DNA of 64,000 bases from Fundidesulfovibrio terrae. GTDB taxonomy: Bacteria > Desulfobacterota > Desulfovibrionia > Desulfovibrionales > Desulfovibrionaceae. A program made the position numbers and the translations under genes. Positions 35,983-46,239 of this stretch are shown one piece after another; the first letter of the stretch is position 1; every line of letters starts with the position of its first letter. The stretch covers positions 434,001 through 498,000 of the forward strand of contig NZ_JAKZFS010000001.1 in assembly GCF_022808915.1 (NCBI RefSeq). The letters run 5' to 3'. The notes beneath the pieces are model-generated. The model was not told the DNA's origin. It was given only the letters and a program-made list of their open reading frames with translations, and searched no databases.

Positions 35983-37425
35983 ATGAACAGGCATGAATCC
36001 AGCGGCGTCGGAAACCAGGGGGGCTTTTCACTGATCTGGGTGATTGCCGCCATCACCATCATCGCGGCCTTGTCCGGGGCCGTCCTGAACATCTTCTCCA
36101 CGGCCCGCAAAAACGAGATGATGCTCACCTTCGACACCCAGGCCCGCCTGCTGGCCGAATCCGGCATGAACTACGCCAGCAACTACGCCTCGGACATCCT
36201 GAGCGGCGCCACCAACAACGCGCTCACCACCCTCGACGGACGGGTCATCACCACGGGGCTTCCGACCAACCAGAAGATAACCCTTTCCGTGTCGGTCAGC
36301 GCGTCCAACGCCTACGACTACGTGGTCACTTCCGTGGGCACCGTGAACGCGGGCACGAAATTCGAGGCCAACTACTCCGTCACCAACGTCATCAACGCCC
36401 CCAACAGCGGCACGGGCATCTACATCGTCCAGTCCAAGCCCGGCACGGCCGTGGCCACGCCCACGGGCGTGTCCGTCAACGCCAGCTCGCTCAACGACTA
36501 CACAGCCGGCATCAGCTTCGACCCGAGGTTCGCGGGGAGCGGCAACTCCATCGCCAGCGCCAACTTCACCAACGGCATAGGCAGCCTGCTCAACGGCTTC
36601 CGGGTGTATTTCACCTACAGCATCTCTTCGGGCTCCGCCGCCGACGGATTCGTGTTCTCCATCAAGAACGGCACCTGGAACACCCCGCGCGACGCGGGAG
36701 GGCCGCCAGCAGGCGTGTCCCACGGATCGTTCCTGGGCTACGCCGGACCGGGCTACCCCTACTGGGGCAACGGCCTGGGCATACGTCCGCCCAAGATGGG
36801 GGTGGAATTCGACATCTACACCAACAGCGGGCACTCCGGCTCCCCCACGGTGAGCAGCGACGGGCGCAACGATCCGGACAACCACCACATCGCCAACATC
36901 TTCTGGGGAAGCACCTGGACCATCACCACCGCAGCCGCGGCGCCCACCAACTCCTACGCCACGTCGTCCTACTACGGCTTCGACGACAACGTGCATAACC
37001 TGGGCTACGCCAACGACAAGACCGACTACAGGCCCTTCAACCCCGACGGGACCGACAACGATCCCGGAGGCTCGGGGCGCCCGGGCCTGTTGTCCATAAC
37101 CAGGACCAACATGGTGGGCACGGCCAGCCCCGTCCCTGTGCGCATCGAGGTGATCCGGCCAAGCTCGGTGGTGTCGTCGGTCTCCACCGATGCGCACTAC
37201 AACATGTACGCCTATGTCATTAAGACGTGGCACAACTGCACCGGGGTTGGATGCAACGACATCTCCACGGATTACGCGGGTGCGACGCCAACCATTCAGT
37301 ACACAGTCTACATGACGGCAGCCGAACACACCATGTTCCAGTTCTTCGTGTTCGGATTCCAGGTGTCCACGGGCGCGTCCACGGGCCAGTACAACTTCTC
37401 CATCCCCAAGATCGGCATGCGCTGA
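35983..37425 (+). CDS. Large minor pilin with L-type-lectin-like domain (putative tip adhesin)
   Basis: The 480-residue protein has a prepilin leader ending QGG and then FSLIWVIAAITIIAAL; position +5 is Trp, not Glu, as in GspK/PilX-like tip subunits. The stretch at about 45-140 resembles minor-pilin stalk sequence. Residues about 175-475 look like a concanavalin/legume-lectin fold: ADGFVFSIKNGTW, LGYAG, GVEFDIYTN (274-281), DNHHIANI (299-306) and the closing FQFFVFGFQVSTGASTGQY. The Asp/Asn positions expected for Ca2+ are present. This suggests a carbohydrate-binding adhesin at the tip of the pilus. It follows the third minor pilin by 15 bases. Confidence 0.78.
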   Translation: MNRHESSGVGNQGGFSLIWVIAAITIIAALSGAVLNIFSTARKNEMMLTFDTQARLLAESGMNYASNYASDILSGATNNALTTLDGRVITTGLPTNQKITLSVSVSASNAYDYVVTSVGTVNAGTKFEANYSVTNVINAPNSGTGIYIVQSKPGTAVATPTGVSVNASSLNDYTAGISFDPRFAGSGNSIASANFTNGIGSLLNGFRVYFTYSISSGSAADGFVFSIKNGTWNTPRDAGGPPAGVSHGSFLGYAGPGYPYWGNGLGIRPPKMGVEFDIYTNSGHSGSPTVSSDGRNDPDNHHIANIFWGSTWTITTAAAAPTNSYATSSYYGFDDNVHNLGYANDKTDYRPFNPDGTDNDPGGSGRPGLLSITRTNMVGTASPVPVRIEVIRPSSVVSSVSTDAHYNMYAYVIKTWHNCTGVGCNDISTDYAGATPTIQYTVYMTAAEHTMFQFFVFGFQVSTGASTGQYNFSIPKIGMR

Positions 37426-37628
37426 ACTCTGCCGCCTTGTTCCGTGGTGCACCTTCGGACCGCAGTAGGGTGGCTGTTCCAACGCATTCGTAAAGACCCA
37501 GGCGCCAGCATGGGCGAGCGTCACGATTGCGACGCAGCCGGAGCATGGTGCTTCCTCTCGTGCCCGCGATGCACAGCTAATGCTTGACTGGCAAGTGTTT
37601 TGCTTCCATATCCGCGGAGGGGAGCCCC

Positions 37629-38195
37629 ATGTCGAAAATCATTCCGGCGGCCTTGGCCGCGGCACTGGTTCTTCTGGCCATCCCGGCTGTTCCGGAGGCG
37701 CAGACCATATACCACTACCAGGACTCGTCCGGCGTGGTGCATCTTTCCGACATCAAGTCCAACGCGGACTACAGACCGTTTTTTTATTTCCGCATTCCAG
37801 CGGGCGCGGACCGGGGGCAGATCGCGGCCATCATCGCCCGTGAGGCCAGGCGCTACGGCGTGGACGCCTCGCTGGTCACGGCCATGGTGGAAGTGGAGTC
37901 TGGGTTCCAGGTGCGGGCGGTGTCGCCCAAGGGGGCGCAGGGCCTCATGCAGATCATGCCGGGGACCGCGCAGGATTTGAAGCTCAAGGACAGCTTCGAC
38001 GCTTCCAAGAACATCGAGGCCGGGACGCGCTACATGCGCCAGCTGCTGGACAGGTTCGGCGGCAACGTGAAGCTGGCCCTGGCCGCCTACAACGCCGGGC
38101 CGGGCGCGGTGAGCCGGTGCGGGGGCGTGCCGCCCATCTCCGAGACGAAATCCTACATCGAGAAGGTCAGGGCGCGCTACGGCAAGGCCATCTGA
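37629..38195 (+). CDS. Periplasmic lytic transglycosylase (SLT family) with DUF4124-like N-terminus
   Basis: The 188-residue protein has a signal peptide ending VPEA, a DUF4124-like segment (IYHYQDSSGVVHLSD), then the SLT domain with likely catalytic Glu in VEVESGF (E90), KGAQGLMQIMPGTA and AAYNAGPGAV. It would cleave peptidoglycan to make room for the pilus machine. I chose ATG 37629, which has a GGAGGGGAG site. It lies in the pilus island between the adhesin gene and the prepilin peptidase gene. Confidence 0.88.
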   Translation: MSKIIPAALAAALVLLAIPAVPEAQTIYHYQDSSGVVHLSDIKSNADYRPFFYFRIPAGADRGQIAAIIAREARRYGVDASLVTAMVEVESGFQVRAVSPKGAQGLMQIMPGTAQDLKLKDSFDASKNIEAGTRYMRQLLDRFGGNVKLALAAYNAGPGAVSRCGGVPPISETKSYIEKVRARYGKAI

Positions 38196-38217
38196 CCCGC
38201 CCGCGTCCGCCCGGACA

Positions 38218-38277
38218 TCGAACAGCGCGAAGCGATAGGGGATTCCAAAGGGCGGAGCCCTTTGGCCGCCGGAGGCT
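38218..38277 (-). repeat. 3'-UTR structured repeat, copy 2
   Basis: On the minus strand: GCCTCCGGCGGCC, a 9-bp stem (38245-38253 with 38257-38265, CCAAAGGGC/GCCCTTTGG), GGAATCCCC, GCTTCGCG. It lies 30 bases after the prepilin peptidase stop, in the same orientation as that gene. Confidence 0.85.
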
Positions 38278-38306
38278 TCTTCTCCTCCCCTTCCGGGCCT
38301 TTTCCT

Positions 38307-39104
38307 TTACATCTTCCCCGCCATCAGCCGCATGAATCCCTCGCCCCAGAGGAGGGCCGCCATGCACCCCAGGCACAGGAACGGCCCGAAGGGAATGCGC
38401 ATCGGTCCTTGTTCCCCCTGGGCCTCCCTCCTGGCCGCGAGCCTGAACACGGGCGCCAGCGCGAGCGCCCCGACCGCCGCGAAGAGCACGGCCGCAGGGA
38501 GCCCCATCCAGCCCGTGAGCCCTCCGATCATGGCCATGAGTTTCACATCGCCCAGTCCGAGCCCTTCCACGCCCCTGATGTGCATGTGCACGAAGCGCAG
38601 CAGCCAGAAGAGCCCGAAGCCGAATCCGGCCCCAAGCAGGCTCTGATCCCAGGTGAGTCCCAAGCCGAATATGCCCGTGGCAACGCCCAGGACGGCTCCG
38701 GGATAGGTGAGGAAATCCGGTAGGATGAAGAGCACCAAGTCGATGAACGAGGCCACCAGGAACACCCCGCCCACGGCCATGAGGGCCAGCCAGGTGAGCC
38801 CGGGGCCGAACTTCACGGCGACGGCCACGGCCCAGGCGCAGCTGAGAGCCTCCATGAGGGGATAGCGCCAGGAGATCGGGGTTTTGCAGTGCGAACAGCG
38901 CCCGCCCAGCAGGATGTACGACAGCAGGGGGATGTTTTCCCACCAACGCAGCTTGGCTTTGCAGTGCGGGCAGTGGGAGGCGGGGAACACGATGGACTGC
39001 TCCGTGAGGTAGCGGTGCACGCACACCGTGTAGAAGCTCCCGAGAATGAGCCCCAAAAAGCCCGCCATCCAGGGGAAAAGAGGCAGCAATTCTTTCGGAA
39101 ACAT
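38307..39104 (-). CDS. pilD: Prepilin peptidase/N-methyltransferase
   Basis: The 265-residue polytopic membrane protein has two zinc-type cysteine pairs (C45/C48 in CPHCKAKL, C70/C73 in CSHCKTPI) and the two catalytic aspartates of the aspartic prepilin peptidases (D122 in ASFIDLVLF and D186 in GLGLGDVKLM). It cleaves the leaders and methylates the first residue of the pilins encoded next door. ATG 39104 follows AAGGAAGG and is preferred over an upstream in-frame start with an atypical extension. Confidence 0.95.
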   Translation of the reverse strand: MFPKELLPLFPWMAGFLGLILGSFYTVCVHRYLTEQSIVFPASHCPHCKAKLRWWENIPLLSYILLGGRCSHCKTPISWRYPLMEALSCAWAVAVAVKFGPGLTWLALMAVGGVFLVASFIDLVLFILPDFLTYPGAVLGVATGIFGLGLTWDQSLLGAGFGFGLFWLLRFVHMHIRGVEGLGLGDVKLMAMIGGLTGWMGLPAAVLFAAVGALALAPVFRLAARREAQGEQGPMRIPFGPFLCLGCMAALLWGEGFMRLMAGKM

Positions 39105-39204
39105 CGGGCCTTCCTTTTTTTGCCTGTATAAGCAAAAGCTCTCGCTCAAACAACAACGGACTTTCCCGCACGGATGGACGCCCCGCGCCACGACCCTGCT
39201 TCAA

Positions 39205-39244
39205 GGAAAAACGCCCGCTCGGGCGCGCAGGGCCCGGCGGGCGT
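39205..39244 (-). terminator. Terminator of the chemoreceptor gene
   Basis: A 13-bp stem with a single bulge (39211-39224 with 39232-39244) is followed on the minus strand by TTTTCCTT, 32 bases after the chemoreceptor stop. Confidence 0.75.
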
Positions 39245-39275
39245 CCGTTGAGGGCGCGATTTCGCCTGGGGCGGG

Positions 39276-41654
39276 CTAGCTGCGCATGCCCCGGATGAGC
39301 TCCTCCAGGCTGGTGGCCTGGTGGTTGACGTCCTCCAGGGCCTCGGAGGCTTCCTCCATGCCCTGCGCGGTGCGCGAGGAGACGCTTTCGATCTCGGCCA
39401 CGGCCTGGTTGGCCTGGCCGCTGGCCCTGGCCTGGTCCCCGGCGGCTTCGGCTATGGCCTTGGCCTGGTCCGAGGAGCCCTGCACGATGGACACGATGCG
39501 CCCCAGGTATTCGCCCGAGGACTGGGCCAGACGGGTGGATTCCACGATCTCCGTGGCCGCCTTCTCCGTGGCCGACAGGGTGGAGGCCGCGCCCGAGCGG
39601 ATGGCGTCCAGGGTGGAGCCCACCTCGTGGGTGGCCTGCATGGTCTTTTCGGCCAGCTTGCGCACCTCGTCGGCCACCACGGCGAAGCCGCGCCCGGCGT
39701 CTCCGGCCCGGGCGGCCTCAATGGCGGCGTTCAGGGCCAGCAGGTTGGTCTGGTCCGCGATGTCGCCGATCACCTGGAGCACCTTGCCCACGTTGTCGGC
39801 CTGGGAGCCCAGCTCGCGCATCTTTTCCTGAAGCGTAAGCATCTGGGCCTGGGCCGAAGAGATGGCCTTCACCGCCGTGCGGACCATGTTCTCGCCCTCC
39901 AGGGCGGTGCCCTTGGCCTCGTCGGCGGAGAGGGCGGCCTCGCCCGCCAGGTCGGCCACCTGCTGGGCCGAGGCGTTCATGGCGGACATGGCGTTCACGG
40001 TGTCCGTGGCGCGCTCGTTCTGGAGAGTGGCCCCTTCGGCGGCCTGGGCGATGCACTCGGCCAAGCGTCGCATGGCCTGCCCGAGCCCCTCGGCGATCTC
40101 CTGGGAGGTGGCCACGGCCTGGGCCAGGGAATTGTTGCGCTTTTCCAGCTCCGACTCGTGGCGCTTGATGTCGGTGATGTCGGAGAGCACGCCCACCACG
40201 CCCATGACGTTGCCGTCCAGGTCGTGGAGGAGCTCGGAATCCACCAGGGCGTGGCGGATGTTGCCTTTGCGGGTGGTGAAGGCGATTTCGGCCTTGTACA
40301 TGCACGAGTTGTTCTTGAGGCAGTTGGTCATGACCGTTTCCTTGGTGGCGTCGTTGCGCACCAGTTCGGCCACGGTGAGTCCGTACCAGGCTTCGGGATC
40401 GCCCCCGATCTCGATGAAGTCGAGCAGCTCCTGGTTGGTGAAGGTCACCTTGGAGTCGCTGTCCGCCACCAGCAGGGGCACTTTGAAAGCCTTCTGCAGC
40501 CCGATGGTGTAGCCGAGCTTGCTCCTGAGCTCCTTGACCATGGTCTGGAGGTCGGCGGACAGTTCGGCCAGTTCCGCCTGGCATCCGGCGTAGGGCTGCG
40601 CCGCGAGGTCGCCGCCCGCCACCTTCTTGGCGTAGGCCCGCAGCCCGTTGAGCTGGGCCACGATGCTCCTGGCGATGAGGAGCACGCCAAGGCCGGCCAC
40701 GGTGATGGCCGCCAGGGAGAGGCCCAGGGCCCACATCTTGTTGACCTGGTAGGAGGCGATGCGCTTCTCCAGGAGTACGTCCAGTTCCTTGGACGAGGTC
40801 TCCCACAGGGCGAAGCTGGCGGCCAGGGCCTCGTCGCCGAGCTTCTTAAGCTCCTGGGGCCTGAGCTTGGCGCCGCGCGACATGCGTTCGAGCGCCGAAA
40901 CGAATGCTCCCGCCGCCTTGGAGTAGGCTTCCAGCTTGGCCGGGACGTTGGCCTGGAGCGATTCGGACACGCCGTAGAAGTTCTCGTCCTCCTTGAGCGC
41001 GGTGGTGACGCTGGCCACGATGCGGTCCAGGTCGGACTCGCGCAGCATGGCCGCGTAGACCGAGAGCGTGCTGCGCTCCTGGAGGGATAGGTCGCTTCCG
41101 CCGGTCATGGGAAGGGCTTCGCGCAGGGCCTTGGCCATGCGTTCCTGGGTCTGGGGCAGGCCCAGGAGCACCACGTCCATGAGGTAGTAGCTGTCGAGAT
41201 CAGGGTCCAGAATCAGGTTGGAGGTGTCGCCAGCGTGGGCGATCATGCCGCGCACCCCCGCCACCACGGCGTCCAGGGACTCGGGGGTGGGGTTGGCCTG
41301 CGCCGCGCGCCAGGCTTTTTCCACCACATCGGGCGCGAACTGCTCCCGCCCGCGCTTGGCCAGCTCCGCCGGGGTGAAGCGGAGGTCTTCGCCGTACTGG
41401 GCCTGGACCTTGGAGAGGGCCGCGAAGTCCTGGTCGATGGCCGAGCGGGTTTCCTGGGCCTTGGGCAGGTGCTCCAGGAGCTTCACCAGCGGGCGCAGGT
41501 AGGCGTCTCCGGTGATCTCCATGCGGGCGAAAGTGATGTCCTTGTCCAGGCCGTTTATGGTGAAGTAGGTCAACAACGCGATGGGCAGGGCGAAGATCAG
41601 GCTGCTGATGGCCAGCCTGACGGGGATGCGGATGCTGCAAAAAAACGACGGCAC
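39276..41654 (-). CDS. Methyl-accepting chemotaxis protein with PAS domain
   Basis: The 792-residue receptor has TM helices at about 10-32 and 305-327 flanking a periplasmic helical sensor of some 270 residues. A HAMP-like region follows, then a PAS domain ([22 protein letters not shown] to [15 protein letters not shown]) and the signalling domain with the hairpin [20 protein letters not shown]. There is no CheR-binding pentapeptide. GTG 41654 is the best start: GGAGG sits 6 bases before it, giving a basic signal-anchor start. Ligand unknown; its position beside the pilus island may be chance. Confidence 0.92.
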   Translation of the reverse strand: MPSFFCSIRIPVRLAISSLIFALPIALLTYFTINGLDKDITFARMEITGDAYLRPLVKLLEHLPKAQETRSAIDQDFAALSKVQAQYGEDLRFTPAELAKRGREQFAPDVVEKAWRAAQANPTPESLDAVVAGVRGMIAHAGDTSNLILDPDLDSYYLMDVVLLGLPQTQERMAKALREALPMTGGSDLSLQERSTLSVYAAMLRESDLDRIVASVTTALKEDENFYGVSESLQANVPAKLEAYSKAAGAFVSALERMSRGAKLRPQELKKLGDEALAASFALWETSSKELDVLLEKRIASYQVNKMWALGLSLAAITVAGLGVLLIARSIVAQLNGLRAYAKKVAGGDLAAQPYAGCQAELAELSADLQTMVKELRSKLGYTIGLQKAFKVPLLVADSDSKVTFTNQELLDFIEIGGDPEAWYGLTVAELVRNDATKETVMTNCLKNNSCMYKAEIAFTTRKGNIRHALVDSELLHDLDGNVMGVVGVLSDITDIKRHESELEKRNNSLAQAVATSQEIAEGLGQAMRRLAECIAQAAEGATLQNERATDTVNAMSAMNASAQQVADLAGEAALSADEAKGTALEGENMVRTAVKAISSAQAQMLTLQEKMRELGSQADNVGKVLQVIGDIADQTNLLALNAAIEAARAGDAGRGFAVVADEVRKLAEKTMQATHEVGSTLDAIRSGAASTLSATEKAATEIVESTRLAQSSGEYLGRIVSIVQGSSDQAKAIAEAAGDQARASGQANQAVAEIESVSSRTAQGMEEASEALEDVNHQATSLEELIRGMRS

Positions 41655-41764
41655 GGTAAGCCTCCAACAAAATAGCTGCAATTGACAAATTCGTCATGTG
41701 GCGTGACTTCTTCATACGACATACCCTTTTTGACAGCAAGCGAAGCCTGGACCATACTCAAACC

Positions 41765-42544
41765 GTGACGCCGACCTCGACCCTTCTTCCCCCCTACGAA
41801 TTGCGCTCCTCGGGCCGCTCCCGGCGGGTGCGGCTGGTCATCACGCCCCGCAACGGGCTCACCGTGGTCACGCCCGAGGGGTTCGACCCGGAGCTCGTGC
41901 CGGACATCGTGCGCGACCGGCTGGACTGGGTGACGCACCATCTGGAGAGGGCCCAGTCCATGCGCCGGGAGGCCGAGCTGCCCCCAGCCAGCGTGGAGCT
42001 TCGGGCCGTGGGGCGGGAGCTCTCGGTCCGCTACCGCCTGGCGGGGCGCTTCGGGGCGGCCCGGCGGGACGTGTCGCCACAGGCGGGACACGTCCCGGAC
42101 GCAAGGGAGCCTGCAGGCGGCGTACGGGTGCGTGCCTCGGGGGAGCGCAGCCTGGACGTGTCCGGCAACATCGCAGCCCGGGAGTCCGTGGGGCTGGCCC
42201 TGCGCGCCTGGCTCAAGCGCGAGGCCGCGCGCGAGCTGCCGATTCTGCTGGAGGCAGAATCGCGCCGCACGGGGCTCACGTATTCGACGGTGAGCGTGAG
42301 GCTGCAACGCACCCGCTGGGGCAGTTGCTCGGCAAAGGGCGGCATCTCGCTCAACGCCCGCCTGCTTTTTCTTCCCCCCGAGATCGCCCGCTACGTGCTG
42401 GCCCACGAGCTGGCCCACACCGTCCACCTGAACCACTCGGAGAAGTACTGGCGTTTCCTGGAGTCCATCCACCCCGGCGCGCTCGCGCTGGACCGCCAGC
42501 TCAGGACCGCCCGCCGCTACGTGCCCTTCTGGGCGCAGGGCTGA
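41765..42544 (+). CDS. YgjP-like (DUF45/SprT-type) metallopeptidase
   Basis: The 259-residue protein has a zinc-binding HELAH motif (H214, E215, H218 in [18 protein letters not shown]), with a third His probably in LNH or nearby. The N-terminal [19 protein letters not shown] and VPEG-like TPEGFDPE segments are typical of DUF45. I chose GTG 41765 because it fits the family's length; an upstream ATG at 41696 would add 23 residues, and neither has a good ribosome site. Substrate unknown. It is divergent from the chemoreceptor. Confidence 0.78.
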   Translation: MTPTSTLLPPYELRSSGRSRRVRLVITPRNGLTVVTPEGFDPELVPDIVRDRLDWVTHHLERAQSMRREAELPPASVELRAVGRELSVRYRLAGRFGAARRDVSPQAGHVPDAREPAGGVRVRASGERSLDVSGNIAARESVGLALRAWLKREAARELPILLEAESRRTGLTYSTVSVRLQRTRWGSCSAKGGISLNARLLFLPPEIARYVLAHELAHTVHLNHSEKYWRFLESIHPGALALDRQLRTARRYVPFWAQG

Positions 42545-42663
42545 AGCCCCCGCACGCCGGACCCTCCCCGTCGCTTCGCCGAAAGAACCGCCGCGCCCCT
42601 TTCCCTCGCCGGGCAATTGGCCTATTGTCGGTTCTGATATTTTCACCGCATCCAGGAGCCCCC

Positions 42664-44577
42664 ATGGCCGCAAGCGTCATCCACGGTGTGAGCCTCTTCA
42701 CCGACCACGATATCTACCTGTTCAAGGAAGGCACACACTTCCGCCTCTACGAGAAGCTGGGCTCCCACCCCATGACCGTGGACGGCCGGGAAGGCACCCT
42801 CTTCGCCGTGTGGGCCCCCAACGCCCGCAAGGTCTCGGTCATCGGCGACTTCAACGGCTGGGACCGCAAGGCCCACCCCATGACCGTGCGCTTGGACGGC
42901 TCGGGAATATGGGAAGGATTCGTGCCCGGCGTGGGCTCCGGAACGGTCTACAAGTACCACATCACCTCCCGCGTGCACGGCAGGCATCTGGAAAAGGCCG
43001 ATCCCTTCGCCATGGCCTGGGAGATCCCGCCGCGCTCCGCCTCGGTGGTCTGGGGCCTGGATTTCTCCTGGAACGACGCGGACTGGATGGCCAAACGCAC
43101 CGAACGCCAGGCCTTGGACGCGCCCGTGTCCGTCTACGAGATGCACCTGGGCTCCTGGAAGCGCCACCACCACAACTGGGACTCGCTCTCCTACCGGGAA
43201 ATGGCCGACCAGCTGCCCGGCTACCTGGCCGAGATGGGCTTCACCCACGTGGAGTTCCTGCCGGTCATGGAGCACCCGTTCTACGGCTCCTGGGGCTACC
43301 AGACGCTCGGCTACTTCGCCCCGTCCAGCCGCTTCGGCACGCCGCAGGACTTCATGCACTTGATCGACAGCCTGCACCGCGCGGGCATCGGGGTCATCCT
43401 CGACTGGGTGCCCTCGCACTTCCCCACCGACGGGCACGGCCTGGGGCTCTTCGACGGCACCCACCTCTACGAGCATGAGGACCCACGCCAGGGCTACCAC
43501 CCCGACTGGAAGAGCTACATCTTCAACTACAGCCGCCACGAGGTGCGCGCCTTCGTCATTTCCTCGGCCCTCTTCTGGCTGGACCACTACCACGCCGACG
43601 GCCTGCGCGTGGACGCCGTGGCCTCCATGCTCTACCTGGACTACTCCCGCAAGGACGGCGAATGGGTGCCCAACTGCTTCGGCGGAAAGGAGAACCTGGA
43701 CGCCATCGAGCTTCTGCGGCGCCTGAACGAGGCCGCCTACACCAACTTCCCCGGCATCCAGACCATCGCCGAGGAGTCCACCGACTGGGGCATGGTCTCG
43801 CGCCCGCCCTACCTCGGCGGCCTGGGCTTCGGCATGAAGTGGAACATGGGCTGGATGCACGACACCCTGAATTACTTCTCCAAGGACCCGGTATTTCGCA
43901 AATACCACCACGGCCAGCTCTCGTTCTCCATCTGGTACGCCTTCAACGAGAACTTCGTGCTGCCGCTGTCCCACGACGAGGTGGTGCACGGCAAAGGCTC
44001 GCTCATGGGCAAGATGCCCGGCGACGACTGGCAGAAGTTCGCGGGACTGCGCCTGCTCTACGGCTACATGTGGACCCACCCCGGCAAGAAGCTCCTCTTC
44101 CAGGGCGGCGAGGTGGCCCAGCGCGCCGAATGGAACCACGACGCCGAAGTGGAGTGGGGCCTCTTGCAGTTCCCGGGGCACGAGGGCGTGCGCCGCTGGG
44201 TCAAGGACCTGAACGCCCTCTACAAGGCCGAGCCCGCCCTGCACCAGACCGACTTCGACCACAAGGGCTTCGAATGGGTGGACTTCCACGACGCCGAGGC
44301 CAGCGTTTTGTCGTTCCTGCGCTTCGGAAAGAACCGTGGAGACATGGTCCTGGCCTGCTTCAACTTCACCCCCGTGGTGCGCGAGAACTACCGCGTGGGC
44401 GTGCCCCAGGGCGGACTCTGGCGCGAAATGCTCAACTCGGATTCGGATTGGTACCACGGCTCGGGCGTGGGCAACGCCGGGCGGGTGATGGCCGAGGCCA
44501 CCGAAAGCCACCATAGGAGCCATACCCTCACGTTGACCCTGCCGCCCATGGGGATGGTGATTCTGAAGCCGGAGTAG
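42664..44577 (+). CDS. glgB: 1,4-alpha-glucan branching enzyme GlgB
   Basis: The 637-residue protein has a CBM48 domain at the N-terminus ([20 protein letters not shown]) and a GH13 barrel: [12 protein letters not shown]317 nucleophile ([10 protein letters not shown]), E370 acid/base (TIAEEST), D438 ([13 protein letters not shown]). It introduces alpha-1,6 branches into glycogen. AGGAG precedes the ATG. It is full length for glgB and lies with other alpha-glucan genes (GH57-type and malQ) within 7 kb. Confidence 0.96.
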   Translation: MAASVIHGVSLFTDHDIYLFKEGTHFRLYEKLGSHPMTVDGREGTLFAVWAPNARKVSVIGDFNGWDRKAHPMTVRLDGSGIWEGFVPGVGSGTVYKYHITSRVHGRHLEKADPFAMAWEIPPRSASVVWGLDFSWNDADWMAKRTERQALDAPVSVYEMHLGSWKRHHHNWDSLSYREMADQLPGYLAEMGFTHVEFLPVMEHPFYGSWGYQTLGYFAPSSRFGTPQDFMHLIDSLHRAGIGVILDWVPSHFPTDGHGLGLFDGTHLYEHEDPRQGYHPDWKSYIFNYSRHEVRAFVISSALFWLDHYHADGLRVDAVASMLYLDYSRKDGEWVPNCFGGKENLDAIELLRRLNEAAYTNFPGIQTIAEESTDWGMVSRPPYLGGLGFGMKWNMGWMHDTLNYFSKDPVFRKYHHGQLSFSIWYAFNENFVLPLSHDEVVHGKGSLMGKMPGDDWQKFAGLRLLYGYMWTHPGKKLLFQGGEVAQRAEWNHDAEVEWGLLQFPGHEGVRRWVKDLNALYKAEPALHQTDFDHKGFEWVDFHDAEASVLSFLRFGKNRGDMVLACFNFTPVVRENYRVGVPQGGLWREMLNSDSDWYHGSGVGNAGRVMAEATESHHRSHTLTLTLPPMGMVILKPE

Positions 44578-44596
44578 AAGAGGGAAGAGTGAAGAT

Positions 44597-44662
44597 GCCT
44601 CCGGCGGCCAGAGAGGGCGCTGCCCTCTCTGGACTCTCCCGCCAGGGAACTTCGTTCCCTGG
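44597..44662 (+). repeat. 3'-UTR structured repeat, copy 3 (variant with two hairpins)
   Basis: GCCTCCGGCGGCC is followed by an 11-bp stem (44608-44618 with 44622-44632), then a second 9-bp hairpin (44642-44650 with 44654-44662, CCAGGGAAC/GTTCCCTGG) in place of the GCTTCGCG block. It lies 20 bases after the glgB stop in the same orientation. Confidence 0.8.
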
Positions 44663-44703
44663 ACCTGTTATAGCGTCTCGGGTTCAATGGAGCAGAGGTA
44701 GTC

Positions 44704-45606
44704 ATGCGTGTATACGGCGTGGATTTCACTAGCGCGCCCTGCGCGACGAAACCCCTGGTGGTGGCGGAAGGAGAGCTTGCCGGGAGGGAGTTGAGTATTT
44801 CAGCCCTGCGCGCCGTGGGCGGCGCGCGAGCGGAGGATGTATTCGAAAACCTGCTGTGCCTGCTCCTGGACACCGGTCCTGTTGTGGCCGGGTTCGATTT
44901 TCCCTTCTCGCAGTCCCATAAGATGCTCTCGGCGGCCAATCCCGTTTTCTCGGATCTTGGTTGGCCAGCGTGTTGGGAGGCTTTCGCATCCCGCATCGCC
45001 GCTCTACGGCGGGAGGAGTTCGTCGGCCTGTTCGAAGACTACAAGCGCCACCGCAAGGCCGGGGACAAGCAGCACAAAAGGGCGGCCGACGCCCGGGCCA
45101 AGGCCCAGAGCCCGCAGACCCTGTATTATACCCCAGTGGGCAAGATGTATTTCGAGGGCGTGAAGGTGTTTCTGCGTGGGGATTTCTGCGTGGTGCCAGT
45201 GCGGATGAACGATTCGCCGGTGGTGGCCGTGGAGGCCTATCCCGGCCTTTTCGTGCGGGCCATTGCGAACGGCCCGGGCTACAAGTGTGAGAACCGGAAA
45301 AAGATGGGGCCGCAACTGCGGCGCACCCGCCGGGAGAGGCGGGAGGCCATACTCGGGAGTATGGAAGGCCCGCATCTTCGCGCAAGGTACGGATTCACGG
45401 CGACCATGGCTCCCGAAGTGCGGAAGGCCGCCCTGGACGACGACACGGGCGACTCTCTCGATAGCCTTATCTGCGCGATCCAGGCCGCCTGGGCTTGGTC
45501 CAAACGAAACGAGAACTTCGGTCTGCCCGGCCCCCACTTCATCGACCCTGCCATCCTGGCCTTCGAGGGCTGGATCATGGACCCGCACTGTCGGGTGCAG
45601 GACTGA
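44704..45606 (+). CDS. DUF429 family protein (predicted RNase H-like)
   Basis: The 300-residue protein starts MRVYGVDFTSAP, the characteristic acidic strand of the DUF429 ribonuclease-H-like fold. Another acidic site is in PVVAGFDFPFSQSH, and a C-terminal acidic cluster appears in ALDDDTGDSLDSLICAIQAA. Predicted as a nuclease, but the substrate is unknown. The gene ends 6 bases before the convergent hicB. Both sit between glgB and the GH57-type gene, so they may form a mobile or defence-type insertion. Confidence 0.78.
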   Translation: MRVYGVDFTSAPCATKPLVVAEGELAGRELSISALRAVGGARAEDVFENLLCLLLDTGPVVAGFDFPFSQSHKMLSAANPVFSDLGWPACWEAFASRIAALRREEFVGLFEDYKRHRKAGDKQHKRAADARAKAQSPQTLYYTPVGKMYFEGVKVFLRGDFCVVPVRMNDSPVVAVEAYPGLFVRAIANGPGYKCENRKKMGPQLRRTRRERREAILGSMEGPHLRARYGFTATMAPEVRKAALDDDTGDSLDSLICAIQAAWAWSKRNENFGLPGPHFIDPAILAFEGWIMDPHCRVQD

Positions 45607-45612
45607 ACCCGA

Positions 45613-46029
45613 TCACTCGAACGCCAGCACCAGTTTCTTGCCCAACGCCGCGGCTGCCCGCTCCAACGTTTTGAGCGACGGCCAGTGGGAGGGGTCTTCC
45701 AGGCGCTTTGCGGACGGCCACGACGTGCCCAGCGCCCTGGCAAGGTCCGCCAGCGGGCGGTCGCCTCGGGCGAAGTGAACCAGCAGCGCGGCCTGGGTTT
45801 TCGCGTCCGGCGACACGTAATGCCCATCCGGAACGTTGGGGGAGGGCACGGGGATGGGCTGGCCGTGTTCGAGCTTGGCTTCCAGCATCACCGAGAGCGC
45901 TTCTGTCGCGTTGAACAGAGCCTCCTCCTCGGTTTCGCCGTAGGTGAAGGTGTCATCCATATCCACGAACTGGACATGGTATCCCCCGGTTTCTTCCGGG
46001 TGCAGGACAGCCGGATAACGGATCTCCAT
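45613..46029 (-). CDS. hicB: HicB family antitoxin
   Basis: The 138-residue protein has the N-terminal HicB fold (YPAVLHPEETGGYHVQFVDM, GETEEEALFNATEAL) and a C-terminal helix-turn-helix (LADLARALGTSWPSAKRLED). The first part binds HicA; the second should bind the operator for autoregulation. It lies 9 bases after hicA in one operon. Confidence 0.93.
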   Translation of the reverse strand: MEIRYPAVLHPEETGGYHVQFVDMDDTFTYGETEEEALFNATEALSVMLEAKLEHGQPIPVPSPNVPDGHYVSPDAKTQAALLVHFARGDRPLADLARALGTSWPSAKRLEDPSHWPSLKTLERAAAALGKKLVLAFE

Positions 46030-46038
46030 GGTGTCCTC

Positions 46039-46224
46039 CTATTTGAGCTTCACGCCGGTCTGACGCTGGATGGCGGCCAGCGTTCCGGCTGGTATGTCGC
46101 GTGAGCCGTGAACGGGTACAGGCACAAGACAGCCCTCTTTCATCATGACGTGATGGCTGCCCCGGATGCGGTCGATCGCCCAGCCTTCGGCCTTGAGCCG
46201 CTCGATCACTTCGCGTCCGTTCAT
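46039..46224 (-). CDS. hicA: HicA family mRNA interferase toxin
   Basis: The 61-residue protein fits the length of HicA. It has the double-stranded RNA-binding-like fold with the catalytic His in RIRGSHHVMMK and the closing PVPVHGSRDIPAGTLAAIQRQTG. HicA cleaves mRNA and is neutralised by HicB. The toxin gene comes first, as in most hicAB pairs. Confidence 0.93.
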   Translation of the reverse strand: MNGREVIERLKAEGWAIDRIRGSHHVMMKEGCLVPVPVHGSRDIPAGTLAAIQRQTGVKLK

Positions 46225-46239
46225 AGTCTTCGAATGATA

